DNA of 64,000 nucleotides, taken from an uncultured Allobosea sp. (lineage in GTDB: Bacteria; Pseudomonadota; Alphaproteobacteria; Rhizobiales; Beijerinckiaceae). The stretch lies in contig NZ_CAMFKW010000004.1 in NCBI RefSeq assembly GCF_945957345.1, positions 62,001-126,000 on the forward strand. The letters run 5' to 3'. The notes below the pieces were generated by a model. It searched no databases. It had not been told where the DNA came from and saw only the letters and a list, made by a program, of their open reading frames with translations. Positions 42,525-50,666 of the stretch are shown piece after piece. Position numbers and translations under genes: made by a program. Position 1 is the stretch's first letter. Every line of letters begins with the position of its first letter.

Positions 42525-43409
42525 GTGACGACGCCGTCCGACAGCCAGGTTCTCGCCACGACCATCCGCCAACGGCTCGGCGATCTCACGCAGAGCGAGC
42601 GGCAGGCGGCGCGGGCGCTGCTGTCCGACTATCCGCTTGCGGGCTTGCAGGCGATCACTGCCTTCGCGACCCAGGCCCAGGTCAGCCCGGCGACGATCCA
42701 GCGCCTGATCGGCCGGCTCGGCTACCCGCGCTATGCCGATTTCCAGTCCAAGCTGCGCTCCGAGCTCGACGAGCGCCTCAAGGGGCCGCTGGTGCTGGAG
42801 CGGCCGGCGCAGGACGAGGGCGCGGCCGAACGGCCCTGGCTCGGCTTCGGCGCGGCGCTCACCCGACAGGTCGAGGCCTCGCTGCAGGATCTCGTGCCGT
42901 CCGAGGTCGAGGCCGTCGCGACGCTGCTTGCGACCGATGCCCGCCGCATCGTCGTCGCCGGCGGGCGCTTCACCCGCTCGGCCGCGACCTATCTGTGCAC
43001 GCATCTCCAGCATATGCGCGGCGGCGTGTCGGAGATCACCGGGCCGAACTCCGTCTGGGCCGACCTGCTGCTTGATCTCGGCCGGCGTGACCTGCTCGTC
43101 GTCTTCGATGTCAGGCGCTACCAGCCCGATCTCTACGCCCTCGCGAATGCGGCGCGGAACGCCGATCTGCGCATCGTGCTCGTGACCGATCCCTGGATGT
43201 CGCCGATCGCGGCGCTGGCCCATCATGTTCTGCCGGTGCGCGTCGAGGCGCCCTCGGCCTGGGATACGATCGTGCCGGCGATGGTGCTGACTGAGGCGCT
43301 GATCGCCGAGGCGCATGCGCGCGTGCCGCAGGGCGGGCGCAAGCGGATGTCGGAGCTGGAGCGTCTGCGCAGCGATCTCACGACCGCCGACAGGACGAGC
43401 CAGCCATGA
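42525..43409 (+). CDS. MurR/RpiR family transcriptional regulator
   Basis: A 294-residue regulator with an N-terminal HTH_6 domain (about residues 10-85: LTQSERQAARALLSDYPLAG, AQVSPATIQRLIGRLGYPRYADFQ in part) and a C-terminal SIS domain (about 115-260: RIVVAGGRFTRSAATYLCTHL in part). SIS domains normally bind sugar phosphates or amino sugars. The start is GTG 42525, with GGGAG at 42513-42517; the longer ATG frame reaches into the ligase gene. It overlaps the next gene by ATGA and is the likely regulator of the operon. Confidence 0.88.
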   Translation: MTTPSDSQVLATTIRQRLGDLTQSERQAARALLSDYPLAGLQAITAFATQAQVSPATIQRLIGRLGYPRYADFQSKLRSELDERLKGPLVLERPAQDEGAAERPWLGFGAALTRQVEASLQDLVPSEVEAVATLLATDARRIVVAGGRFTRSAATYLCTHLQHMRGGVSEITGPNSVWADLLLDLGRRDLLVVFDVRRYQPDLYALANAARNADLRIVLVTDPWMSPIAALAHHVLPVRVEAPSAWDTIVPAMVLTEALIAEAHARVPQGGRKRMSELERLRSDLTTADRTSQP

Positions 43410-44254
43410 AGCAGGAACGCGTCCTGCGCGTCGATGCGCATCACCATCTCTGGCGGCTGTCGCGCGGCGACTATGGCTGGCTGACGCCTGAGGTCGGGCC
43501 GCTCTATCGGGATGTCGAGCCGGCTGATTTCGCGCCTTACCTCGCGCGCAATGGCATCGGCCGCAGCATCCTGATCCAGGCTGCGCCGGCCGTCGCCGAG
43601 ACGGTGTTCCTCTGTGAGCTGGCACGCGACAACCCCTTCATCGCCGCCGTGGTCGGCTGGGTGGATTTCGCCGATCCGGCTTCGCGTGTCGATCTCGAAA
43701 GGCTGAAGGAGCTGCCGCCCTTCCGCGGCGTCCGGCCGATGATCCAGGATATCGCCGAGGATGCCTGGATGCTTCGCGATGAGTTGAGCCACACCTTCCG
43801 GAATCTGGTTGCGCTTGATCTCAGCTTCGACGCACTGATCCAGCCGCGCCATCTGCCGCATCTGATCGAGCTAGTCGCCCGGCACCCTGACCTCAGACTC
43901 GTCATCAACCATTGCGGCAAGCCGGAAATCCGCGACTGGACGCCGGGTGATGCCGATTTCCGCAACTGGGCCGAGGGGATGACCTGGCTCGCCCGCAACA
44001 GCGCGGCCTTCTGCAAGCTCTCGGCGATGCCGACGCGAGCCGCACCCGGCTGGACGGTCGAGACATTCCGTCCCTATGCCGATGTCCTGCTCGATGCCTT
44101 CGGCCCCGAGCGCCTGATGTGGGCGAGCGACTGGCCGGTGCTGGAACGCAATGGCAGCTATGACGATTGGCTGGGCGCCGCGCGCGAGCTGGTCGGGTCA
44201 GCCGGAGTGGATGCGATTTTCGGAAACACGGCCCGGCAGTTCTACCGGCTCTGA
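43406..44254 (+). CDS. amidohydrolase_2 family hydrolase, lactonase-like (COG3618)
   Basis: A 282-residue TIM-barrel metal hydrolase. It begins RVDAHHHLWRL (His ligands, residues 10-20), has FRGVRPMIQD (about 108), LRLVINHCGKPEI (His, about 165-177) and LMWASDWPVLE (Asp, about 236-246). The family includes L-fuconolactonase and L-rhamnonolactonase, and some amide hydrolases. Last gene of the operon starting at 35114, coupled to the RpiR gene. Confidence 0.86.
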   Translation: MKQERVLRVDAHHHLWRLSRGDYGWLTPEVGPLYRDVEPADFAPYLARNGIGRSILIQAAPAVAETVFLCELARDNPFIAAVVGWVDFADPASRVDLERLKELPPFRGVRPMIQDIAEDAWMLRDELSHTFRNLVALDLSFDALIQPRHLPHLIELVARHPDLRLVINHCGKPEIRDWTPGDADFRNWAEGMTWLARNSAAFCKLSAMPTRAAPGWTVETFRPYADVLLDAFGPERLMWASDWPVLERNGSYDDWLGAARELVGSAGVDAIFGNTARQFYRL

Positions 44255-44462
44255 CGGGGCTTCCCGGCCGCGCATTCCTGACCAAGACGCTCTCTGGCCC
44301 GATGTCAGTCAGGGGGCGTCGCGATTGACATGCGATGCCGATCGGCGCCTACTCATTGCAGGCCGACCACCCCCGATTGGGCGGTTAGCACTCTCAGTTT
44401 CCGCGCCGCGCGCGGATGATCGGCGCCCAGTGAAACCCACGGTCGATGCGTACACGGTCGCC

Positions 44463-44732
44463 ATGCCGTGGTACGAGCGGGATGACTTCCAGCAGCTCTG
44501 GGAGCTCGCGCATGACCGCGACGAGATGCCATCGGACTACGAGACCTGGCATCGGAATGCGGTGGCGGTGATGAATGCCTGGCTCGCGCGGGGGCGAGCG
44601 CTGGAGATCGTCACGATCAAGCCGGCTGAATTCCTCGTCTGGCTGCGGGAAACGGGATTGCCGAACACGGCCGACACGCGCCGGCGCTATGTCGAGCTTC
44701 GCGCCGTCACGCATGGCCACGACGTGGCCTAG
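44463..44732 (+). CDS. hypothetical small protein
   Basis: An 89-residue frame with a balanced composition (MPWYERDDFQQLWELAHDRD at the start, two Trp-containing helices, charged C-terminus VELRAVTHGHDVA). No signal peptide or membrane segment; predicted mostly helical. I do not recognise a family. An in-frame GTG at 44430 would add 11 residues. Codon use looks normal for the window, which favours a real gene, but no ribosome site is clear. The following 44733-44989 stretch before the convergent pucR stop contains nothing I can assign. Confidence 0.5.
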   Translation: MPWYERDDFQQLWELAHDRDEMPSDYETWHRNAVAVMNAWLARGRALEIVTIKPAEFLVWLRETGLPNTADTRRRYVELRAVTHGHDVA

Positions 44733-44989
44733 CCGGTCCGCGTCCAGCGCAGGAAAGCGGATAGCCGCAGCAGGCTGTTGATGATCAGGGCGTAGACCAC
44801 ACGCGTGTCTCCATCTCAGGAGCCCACGATAGCGCGTGGCGCTTTTAGCGTTGTTGACGCGGCGCAAGCTGCTCCGACAAATCCCGCGACCGAACTTCTC
44901 CGATGCTCACGAGAATCGCGGGATTCCAAAGCTGGGTCAATCGTAGGGATTTCCAAGTTTTAGCGAGCAGGGAGAAGGAAGCAGCCGTG

Positions 44990-46606
44990 TCACGCTGCTT
45001 CCGTAGCGCCTTCCATCTTCAGGATCTTGAGGCCGATCTGGACCATCAGCATCTCTTCGGCGTCGCCGAGATCGATGCCGGCATCAGACCGGATCTTGTC
45101 GAGCCGGTAGAGCACCGTTTTCGGGTGGACCTCCAGGCGCCGCGAGGTTTCGAGCGCGTTGCCGTTGCAGGCGATATAGGCCTCCAGCGTCTCGATGAGA
45201 TCGGCGCGTCCTCGTGTCCTGATCGAGACCAGTTTTTGCAGCGACGGCGGGACGAGGTCCCTGAGCTCGTGCTGTGGGGCGAGCCGGCAAAGCATGCGAT
45301 AGATGCCGAGCTCATGGAAAAAGACGAGGCTCTTCTCGAAGCGCGCGCGGGCGCCGATATTGAGGGCGTCGAGCGCCTGGCGATAGCTCCGGGGCAGGCC
45401 CTCGACATCGGCTGCGAGTTCGCCGACGCCGGCACGTAAGGGGGCACGCTCTTCGGAGCGTGTCCACAGCGCGTTCAGCTCGGCGAAGCGGCGCTCCAGC
45501 TGCGAGCGCCATTCCCGCCCCTCGCCGATGGGCCAGAACAGCACGACATGGCCGCCGCGAATCTGGGCATGAGCATTGTCGAAGACATCGGCGAGAAGCT
45601 GCGACAGGCGCTCCAGGCTTTTGCTTTCGCTTGAGTTGGGCGCCTTCTGTGTGGCTTTCAGGCCAAGCACCACGACCGCGTGCTTGCGCCGGAGGTCCCA
45701 TTGGATCAGGCCGGCGCGCCGGTGCAACTCGCTGGAGGGCAGGGCGCTGCCGCCGAGCAGATCGCCGATCAGGTCGAAGCGGAACTGCTTCTCGACCTCG
45801 ATGACCGCCTGCTGCCGGAGGAAATCGAGCGCGAGCGCGTTGATGGCACTCTCGATGGCGATGGACTGCACGTCCTCCAGCTCGCCGTTGAGTTCGAGGA
45901 CCGTGAGATAGAGCCGGACCTCATCGCCGACGCGTACCGAAAAGACGTAGCGGTTGCAGATGCGGTCGTCGGCCTCGGGCGTCGCGATGGTCTGGATATA
46001 ATAGGGGGCGCCCTCTTGATGACCTTCCGGTGGGACGAGATTGACGGAGCTGCCGATGGTCCCGGCGAGGCATTGCAGTTGCTCGTCATAGAGGCCGACC
46101 GGATTGCCGATGAAGGTCTCCAGCGATTTGAGAATGCGAAAGGCGCCCTGGTTCGCCAGGGAGGCGCTGAGGAAGTGGTCGCTGATCTCCTTGAAGCGTT
46201 CGAGGACGCCGAGGCGTTCGCTGAGGAGATGCTCGGAGATGCACAGGACGATGGTCCGGTAGAGCACGCTGCGCGGGATTTCGATGACGGGGAGCCGGTG
46301 CTTGCGCGCGGCCTCGACGATCTCCTCCGGGACCTCCTGCACGAAGAGCCCGGTCTTGACGATGAGCGCGCTGAGCTTGCGGGCCGCAATCTTTTCGATG
46401 AAGGCGTCGAGCGGGCGCAGGCGGTCGAGCGAATAGAAATTGGTGAGGAGCACGTCGCCGGGTTGCAGCCAGTCGGTTATGTCTGGGGCCTCGATGACGT
46501 TGACGCCGCGGACCGGGTTGGACAGGCCCTCCTCGCCGCAGATCAGGCGGGCCTGCCTGAAGGGCGCGAACTGGAGCAGCTCGGAGATTTTCAGTTGATG
46601 GGCCAT
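44990..46606 (-). CDS. PucR family transcriptional regulator
   Basis: A 538-residue regulator. Residues about 5-125 form the PucR-type N-terminal domain (LICGEEGLSNPVRGVNVIE in part; DWLQPGDVLLTNFYSL), a middle GGDEF-like domain follows (about 280-400), and the C-terminus has the PucR HTH (LETSRRLEVHPKTVLYRLDKI in part, about 480-500). In Bacillus PucR controls purine and allantoin breakdown; relatives respond to many nitrogen or amino compounds. It is divergent from the permease gene across a 17-bp palindrome, and probably activates the permease-ank-allH-fdrA-allG-arcC operon. Confidence 0.88.
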   Translation of the reverse strand: MAHQLKISELLQFAPFRQARLICGEEGLSNPVRGVNVIEAPDITDWLQPGDVLLTNFYSLDRLRPLDAFIEKIAARKLSALIVKTGLFVQEVPEEIVEAARKHRLPVIEIPRSVLYRTIVLCISEHLLSERLGVLERFKEISDHFLSASLANQGAFRILKSLETFIGNPVGLYDEQLQCLAGTIGSSVNLVPPEGHQEGAPYYIQTIATPEADDRICNRYVFSVRVGDEVRLYLTVLELNGELEDVQSIAIESAINALALDFLRQQAVIEVEKQFRFDLIGDLLGGSALPSSELHRRAGLIQWDLRRKHAVVVLGLKATQKAPNSSESKSLERLSQLLADVFDNAHAQIRGGHVVLFWPIGEGREWRSQLERRFAELNALWTRSEERAPLRAGVGELAADVEGLPRSYRQALDALNIGARARFEKSLVFFHELGIYRMLCRLAPQHELRDLVPPSLQKLVSIRTRGRADLIETLEAYIACNGNALETSRRLEVHPKTVLYRLDKIRSDAGIDLGDAEEMLMVQIGLKILKMEGATEAA

Positions 46607-46659
46607 GGTCCCGGCTCTCCAAGGCGGTGGCCTGGCACCGCATGATGCTCATCGCCATG

Positions 46660-46698
46660 CCGGCCATATTTTATCCATGAGGGATAAAATATGGCCGG
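46660..46698. promoter_or_regulatory. 17-bp perfect palindrome, probable PucR operator
   Basis: CCGGCCATATTTTATCC at 46660-46676 is matched exactly in reverse complement at 46682-46698, around a 5-base loop ATGAG. It lies between the divergent pucR (start 46606) and permease (start 46821) genes, 54 and 123 bases from the two starts. A terminator is not expected between divergent genes, so an operator for PucR is the natural reading. Confidence 0.6.
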
Positions 46699-46820
46699 TC
46701 AATTTAGGCGGCTTGGCAATGGTTCCGGCGCTGCCGGCTCACTAGGCTCTCCCCAAAAGAAGATCGTGCGACGGCGGCGTTCCGCGGGACTGGAGCGCGC
46801 CCGCGAGGATGGGGAGATCG

Positions 46821-48383
46821 ATGGATAGATCGTTTATCTGGCGAAAAGGCGACTGGGGCGGCTATTTCGGCCTGCTGGCCAACAACCTGACCAATCTCCT
46901 GACGATGATCGGCCTGCTGCTCTTCGTCGTCGGCTTTCCCAAGGAAATGGTCTATGGGCGCATCGCGCCTGCCTTCGGTCTCGCCGTCTTTGCTGCAAGC
47001 CTGTGGTACACCTATTTCGCCTATAAGCTCGTCAAGGAAACCGGCCGCGCGGACGTGACCGCGCTGCCTTCCGGCCCGAGCGCGCCATCGATCTTCACGG
47101 TGACCTTTCTCGTCATTCTGCCGGTCTATCTCCAGACGAAGGATGCCGAGTTCGCGCTGCAGATCGCGCTGGTCTGGTGCTTCGTCGAGGCAATGATCCT
47201 GGCGCTGGGCTCCTTCCTCGGCGAGACCATCCGCAAGACGATCCCGCGCACCGTCCTGCTCTCCTGCCTGGCCGGGCTCGGCCTGCTGCTGCTCGCCATG
47301 AATCCGATGCTGCAGTCCTTCGAGACGCCGACCGTCGCCTTCGTGGTGCTCGCGCTGATCTTCCTGAACTGGTTCGGCAAGAAGCCGATCTTCCCGAAGG
47401 TCCCGACCGGCTTCCTGCTGCTCGCCTCGGGCACGGCGCTGGCCTGGGTCTTCGGCCTGCAGAGCCCTGCCGAGATCAAGAACTCGCTGGCGACCTTCGG
47501 CTTCAACCCGCCGACGCTGCATATCTCGAACTTCCTCCAAGGCCTGCCGCATGCGCTGCCCTATCTCGCCTCGGCCGTGCCGCTCGGCCTCGCCAATTAT
47601 GTGTTCGACCTCGAGAACATCGAGAGCGCGCATGCCGCCGGCGACCCCTACCCGACGCGTCAGGTGATGATGGCCAACGGCCTGTCCTCGACGCTCGGTG
47701 CGATGTTCGGCAACCCGTTCCCGGTCACCGTCTATATCGGCCACGCCGGCTGGAAATCGATTGGCGCCGGCACCGGCTACACGCTCTTCACCGGCCTGAG
47801 CATGTTCCTGATCTCGCTGTTCGGGCTGGGGGCCTTCCTGCTGGCGCTGATCCCGATGGTCGCGGTCGTTCCGATCCTCGTCTATATCGGCGTGGTTACG
47901 GCCAATCAGGTGGTGCGCGAGTCGCCGCGCGACGAAGTACCGGTGATCTTTGTCACGATGTTCCCGTGGATCGCCAACTGGGCGCTGACGCTGGTCAACA
48001 ACACGCTGGGCGCCGCCGGCACCGCCGCCAAGACCGTCGGCGTCGAGGCGCTCTCCAAGAAGGGCGTCTACTATCTCGGCCTGTCCAATCTCGGGAACGG
48101 CGCGCCGCTGAGCAGCATGACCTGGGGCTGCATCACGATCTTCGCGATCACCGACAAGCCGATGCGCGGCGCGGTCGCGGCGCTGGTCGGCGGCTTCCTG
48201 ACGCTGTTCGGCGTGATCCACGCTCCGGCGGTCGGCTTCGCGCAGCCGCAGGCGATGCCGCTGGTCTATGCCTATTGCATGATCGCGGGCGTGTTCGTGC
48301 TCAAGCACTACCTCAATCTGCGTGAGACGGACCGCTCGATGCAGGCCGACTCCGGCGCTGCCGCCCAGGCCAGCAAGGCATGA
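46821..48383 (+). CDS. nucleobase-type permease (xanthine/uracil permease-like)
   Basis: A 520-residue inner-membrane protein with about twelve to fourteen hydrophobic helices. Segments such as NLTNLLTMIGLLLFVVGFP, ADVTALPSGPSAPSIF and LGLANYVFDLENIESAHAAGD (in part) recall the NCS2/AzgA-type nucleobase carriers, but I cannot name a close relative. GGGGAG upstream favours ATG 46821 over 46809. First gene of the operon that carries the oxamate-carbamoyltransferase set, so it probably imports a purine-derived or other cyclic ureide. Confidence 0.75.
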   Translation: MDRSFIWRKGDWGGYFGLLANNLTNLLTMIGLLLFVVGFPKEMVYGRIAPAFGLAVFAASLWYTYFAYKLVKETGRADVTALPSGPSAPSIFTVTFLVILPVYLQTKDAEFALQIALVWCFVEAMILALGSFLGETIRKTIPRTVLLSCLAGLGLLLLAMNPMLQSFETPTVAFVVLALIFLNWFGKKPIFPKVPTGFLLLASGTALAWVFGLQSPAEIKNSLATFGFNPPTLHISNFLQGLPHALPYLASAVPLGLANYVFDLENIESAHAAGDPYPTRQVMMANGLSSTLGAMFGNPFPVTVYIGHAGWKSIGAGTGYTLFTGLSMFLISLFGLGAFLLALIPMVAVVPILVYIGVVTANQVVRESPRDEVPVIFVTMFPWIANWALTLVNNTLGAAGTAAKTVGVEALSKKGVYYLGLSNLGNGAPLSSMTWGCITIFAITDKPMRGAVAALVGGFLTLFGVIHAPAVGFAQPQAMPLVYAYCMIAGVFVLKHYLNLRETDRSMQADSGAAAQASKA

Positions 48384-48492
48384 GCCTGCGGCGCGCGCCC
48401 GCTCGCACGGGGTGGACTCGCGCCGCCATTGCCCTTCATGCCCTTCGCAGCGTCCGTCCGGACGCTGCACCACCGATCCACAGGAAGACCCG

Positions 48493-49725
48493 ATGAACGC
48501 CCCGTCCGCCAACCCGCCTCTGATCGCTGCCGCCGACAAGGGCGACATGGCCGCCATCGAGCGCCTCCTCGCGGAGGGTGCCAAGGTGGACGCCAAGGAC
48601 GAGGCCGGCCGCACCGCGCTGATGGCGGCGACGCAAAAGAACAATCTGCCGCTGGCGCGGCGCCTGATCGCGGCCGGCAGCGACGTCAATGCCCGCGACA
48701 TCACCATGCTCTCGCCCTATCTCTGCGCCGGGGCGAACGGCTTCAACGAAATCCTCAAGCTCGCCATCGCCTCGGGCGCCGATCGCAACAGCGTCAACCG
48801 TTTCGGCGGCACGCCGCTGCTGCCGTCGAGCGAGAAGGGCTTTTTGCGGACCGTGCGGGTCTGCCTGGCGGCGGGGATCCCGGTGGACCGCGCCAACGAC
48901 CTTGGCTGGTCGGCCCTGCTCGAAGCGGTGATCCTCGGCGATGGCGGCAGGCTCTATGGCGACGTGATCGAAGCTCTGGTCCAGGCCGGCGCCGACAAGA
49001 ACCTTAGGGACCGCGACGGCAAGTCCTCGCTGGAGCATGCGCAGGCGCTCGGCCAGGAACGCGTCCTGAAGATTTTTCGCGGAGAAGGCGCTGCGGCTGG
49101 AGCGGGCGCAACGGCGATCCGCCAGGCGAAGCAGGCCGAGAAGGCGGAGCGCTACGAGGAAGCGCTCGCCATCGTCGAGGCCGCGCTTGCACAGCATCCC
49201 GGCGATCCCGACCTGGCCTATTACAAGGGCTATTACCTCTACGAGCTCGGTCGCAACGAAGAGGCGATCCGCGCCCTCGAGGCCGTTCTGGCCGCGAACG
49301 CCGAGGCGATCGAGTTCCATTTCTACATCGCCTATGCCTGGCGGGCGATGAAGCAGCCGGAAGCCGCGCTGGCGGCCTTCGACGCAGGTATCGCGAAACA
49401 GCCGAAGGCGCGGTTCCTGCGCTATCACAAGTCGAATTACCTGCGCGAACTCGGCCGCCACGAGGCTGCCGTCGCCGTGATGGACGAGCTGCTCGCGCGC
49501 GATCCCGGCCGTTATGATTTCGCCTTCCACAAGGGCAACAGCCTGCGCTCGCTCGGCCGTCATGAAGAGGCGATCAGCGCTATCGAGATCGCGATCGCGT
49601 CCGATCCCGGCAACCCGCTCTACCGCCAGCACAAAGCGCAGTCGCTGCGGCTGCTTGGGCGCGAGGCGGAGGCGCAGGCTGTGCTCGCTGCGGCGGGTCG
49701 GCCTCCGGCCGCCCGCGCCAGCTAA
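48493..49725 (+). CDS. ankyrin-repeat and TPR-repeat fusion protein
   Basis: A 410-residue soluble protein. Residues 1-200 hold about five ankyrin repeats (LIAAADKGDMAAIERLLAEGAKVDAKDEAG in part; RLIAAGSDVNARD; KLAIASGADRNSVN; ALVQAGADKNLRDRDGKS in part). Residues 210-405 hold about five TPR units (RYEEALAIVEAALAQHPGDP; YYLYELGRNEEAIRALEAVLAANA in part; SLRSLGRHEEAISAIEIAIASDP in part). No signal peptide. Such proteins are scaffolds, so it may organise the carbamoyltransferase complex or act on the permease. It sits between the permease and the DUF2877 gene, 20 bp before the latter, an unusual member for this pathway. Confidence 0.85.
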   Translation: MNAPSANPPLIAAADKGDMAAIERLLAEGAKVDAKDEAGRTALMAATQKNNLPLARRLIAAGSDVNARDITMLSPYLCAGANGFNEILKLAIASGADRNSVNRFGGTPLLPSSEKGFLRTVRVCLAAGIPVDRANDLGWSALLEAVILGDGGRLYGDVIEALVQAGADKNLRDRDGKSSLEHAQALGQERVLKIFRGEGAAAGAGATAIRQAKQAEKAERYEEALAIVEAALAQHPGDPDLAYYKGYYLYELGRNEEAIRALEAVLAANAEAIEFHFYIAYAWRAMKQPEAALAAFDAGIAKQPKARFLRYHKSNYLRELGRHEAAVAVMDELLARDPGRYDFAFHKGNSLRSLGRHEEAISAIEIAIASDPGNPLYRQHKAQSLRLLGREAEAQAVLAAAGRPPAARAS

Positions 49726-49745
49726 GTCCGACCGGTCCGGCCGCG

Positions 49746-50666
49746 ATGCGCGCGCATGTCACCGTGCAGGCAAGGTCCGGCGACGGCGCCTTCCTGGCGC
49801 GCGTGAACGGGGCGGCCTTCGTCGGCGTGGTCCACAGCGCCTTCCGCCGGGCGGTCAATATCGCGTGCCTGGCCGATGGCGAATTGCACACGCTCGTCAC
49901 GGACGAACTGGATGACGGGCCGAATTCGCTGGTTGTCGCGGCGGATGATTTCCTCGCCATGGGCATCTGCCAGGGTGATAGTGTCAGGGCCGGAGGCGGC
50001 GGCCTCGCCATAGCAGGGAAGGCAACGGTCAGCGTCGCGGGAGCCACGACTTGGCGCACGCCAGTGCCGGATAAGCATTGCACGACCGGTTTGCTGCGCC
50101 GTCGGCTGCTGGAAGCGGAGGCGGCGATCTGGCGCAACGGCACCCCCGGCGGCTTCATCGAGGGCATGGCCGATACCGAGATCGCGCGGCTGACGACCCG
50201 GATGCTGCATGAAGGTGCGGACGGGCTCGTGCTGGCGCTGGGGCGGGGCGATACCGAGGCGGCCCTGGCGCATGCCGGCCGGCTCCTCGGCCTCGGGCCG
50301 GGGCTAACGCCTTCGGGCGACGATTTTCTCACCGGGCTGCTGGCTTCCCGCGCGCTTTGCCGGCGGCTGGGGGATACTCGCAGCGATGCCTTCGCGCTCG
50401 GCGTGATCAGGCTCGCCAAGACCGCGACCAATCCGATCGGCTATGCGGCGATCGCCAAGGCGGCGCGCGGCGAAGTCCGGGAGCGGGTGGCGCGTCTCGT
50501 CATCGTGCTCGGCAGCGCGACGGCGGAGCCCGTCTCGCCCGCGCTCGCACAGGTTCTCGCGATCGGCTCCTCATCCGGGACCGAGATCGCTTTCGGCGTC
50601 ATCCGCGGGCTGGCGTCGCTCATTGACAACGGAGACTGGAATCATGGCCATCAAGACCGCCATTAA
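49746..50666 (+). CDS. allH: DUF2877 protein, AllH-like subunit of oxamate carbamoyltransferase
   Basis: A 306-residue cytosolic protein with the DUF2877 hallmark GLGPGLTPSGDDFLTGLLA (about residues 182-200). In E. coli the homologue YlbF is now called AllH and forms oxamate carbamoyltransferase with FdrA (AllF) and YlbE (AllG). Its 3' end overlaps the fdrA start by 23 bases. In E. coli the order is fdrA-ylbE-ylbF-ybcF; here allH comes first. Function by family and context, not by motifs alone. Confidence 0.82.
   Translation: MRAHVTVQARSGDGAFLARVNGAAFVGVVHSAFRRAVNIACLADGELHTLVTDELDDGPNSLVVAADDFLAMGICQGDSVRAGGGGLAIAGKATVSVAGATTWRTPVPDKHCTTGLLRRRLLEAEAAIWRNGTPGGFIEGMADTEIARLTTRMLHEGADGLVLALGRGDTEAALAHAGRLLGLGPGLTPSGDDFLTGLLASRALCRRLGDTRSDAFALGVIRLAKTATNPIGYAAIAKAARGEVRERVARLVIVLGSATAEPVSPALAQVLAIGSSSGTEIAFGVIRGLASLIDNGDWNHGHQDRH

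Noticed and set aside
44385..44393. TTAGCACTC, identical to the left half of a CIRCE heat-shock operator.
   Set aside because: The matching right half (GAGTGCTAA nine bases on) is absent and no chaperone gene follows.
44740..44830. A minus-strand 23-codon frame with a hydrophobic product in the gap before pucR.
   Set aside because: It is too short, lacks comparative support and could arise by chance.
46704..48707. A 667-codon minus-strand open frame.
   Set aside because: It is antisense to the permease and ankyrin-TPR genes, both of which have clear family motifs.
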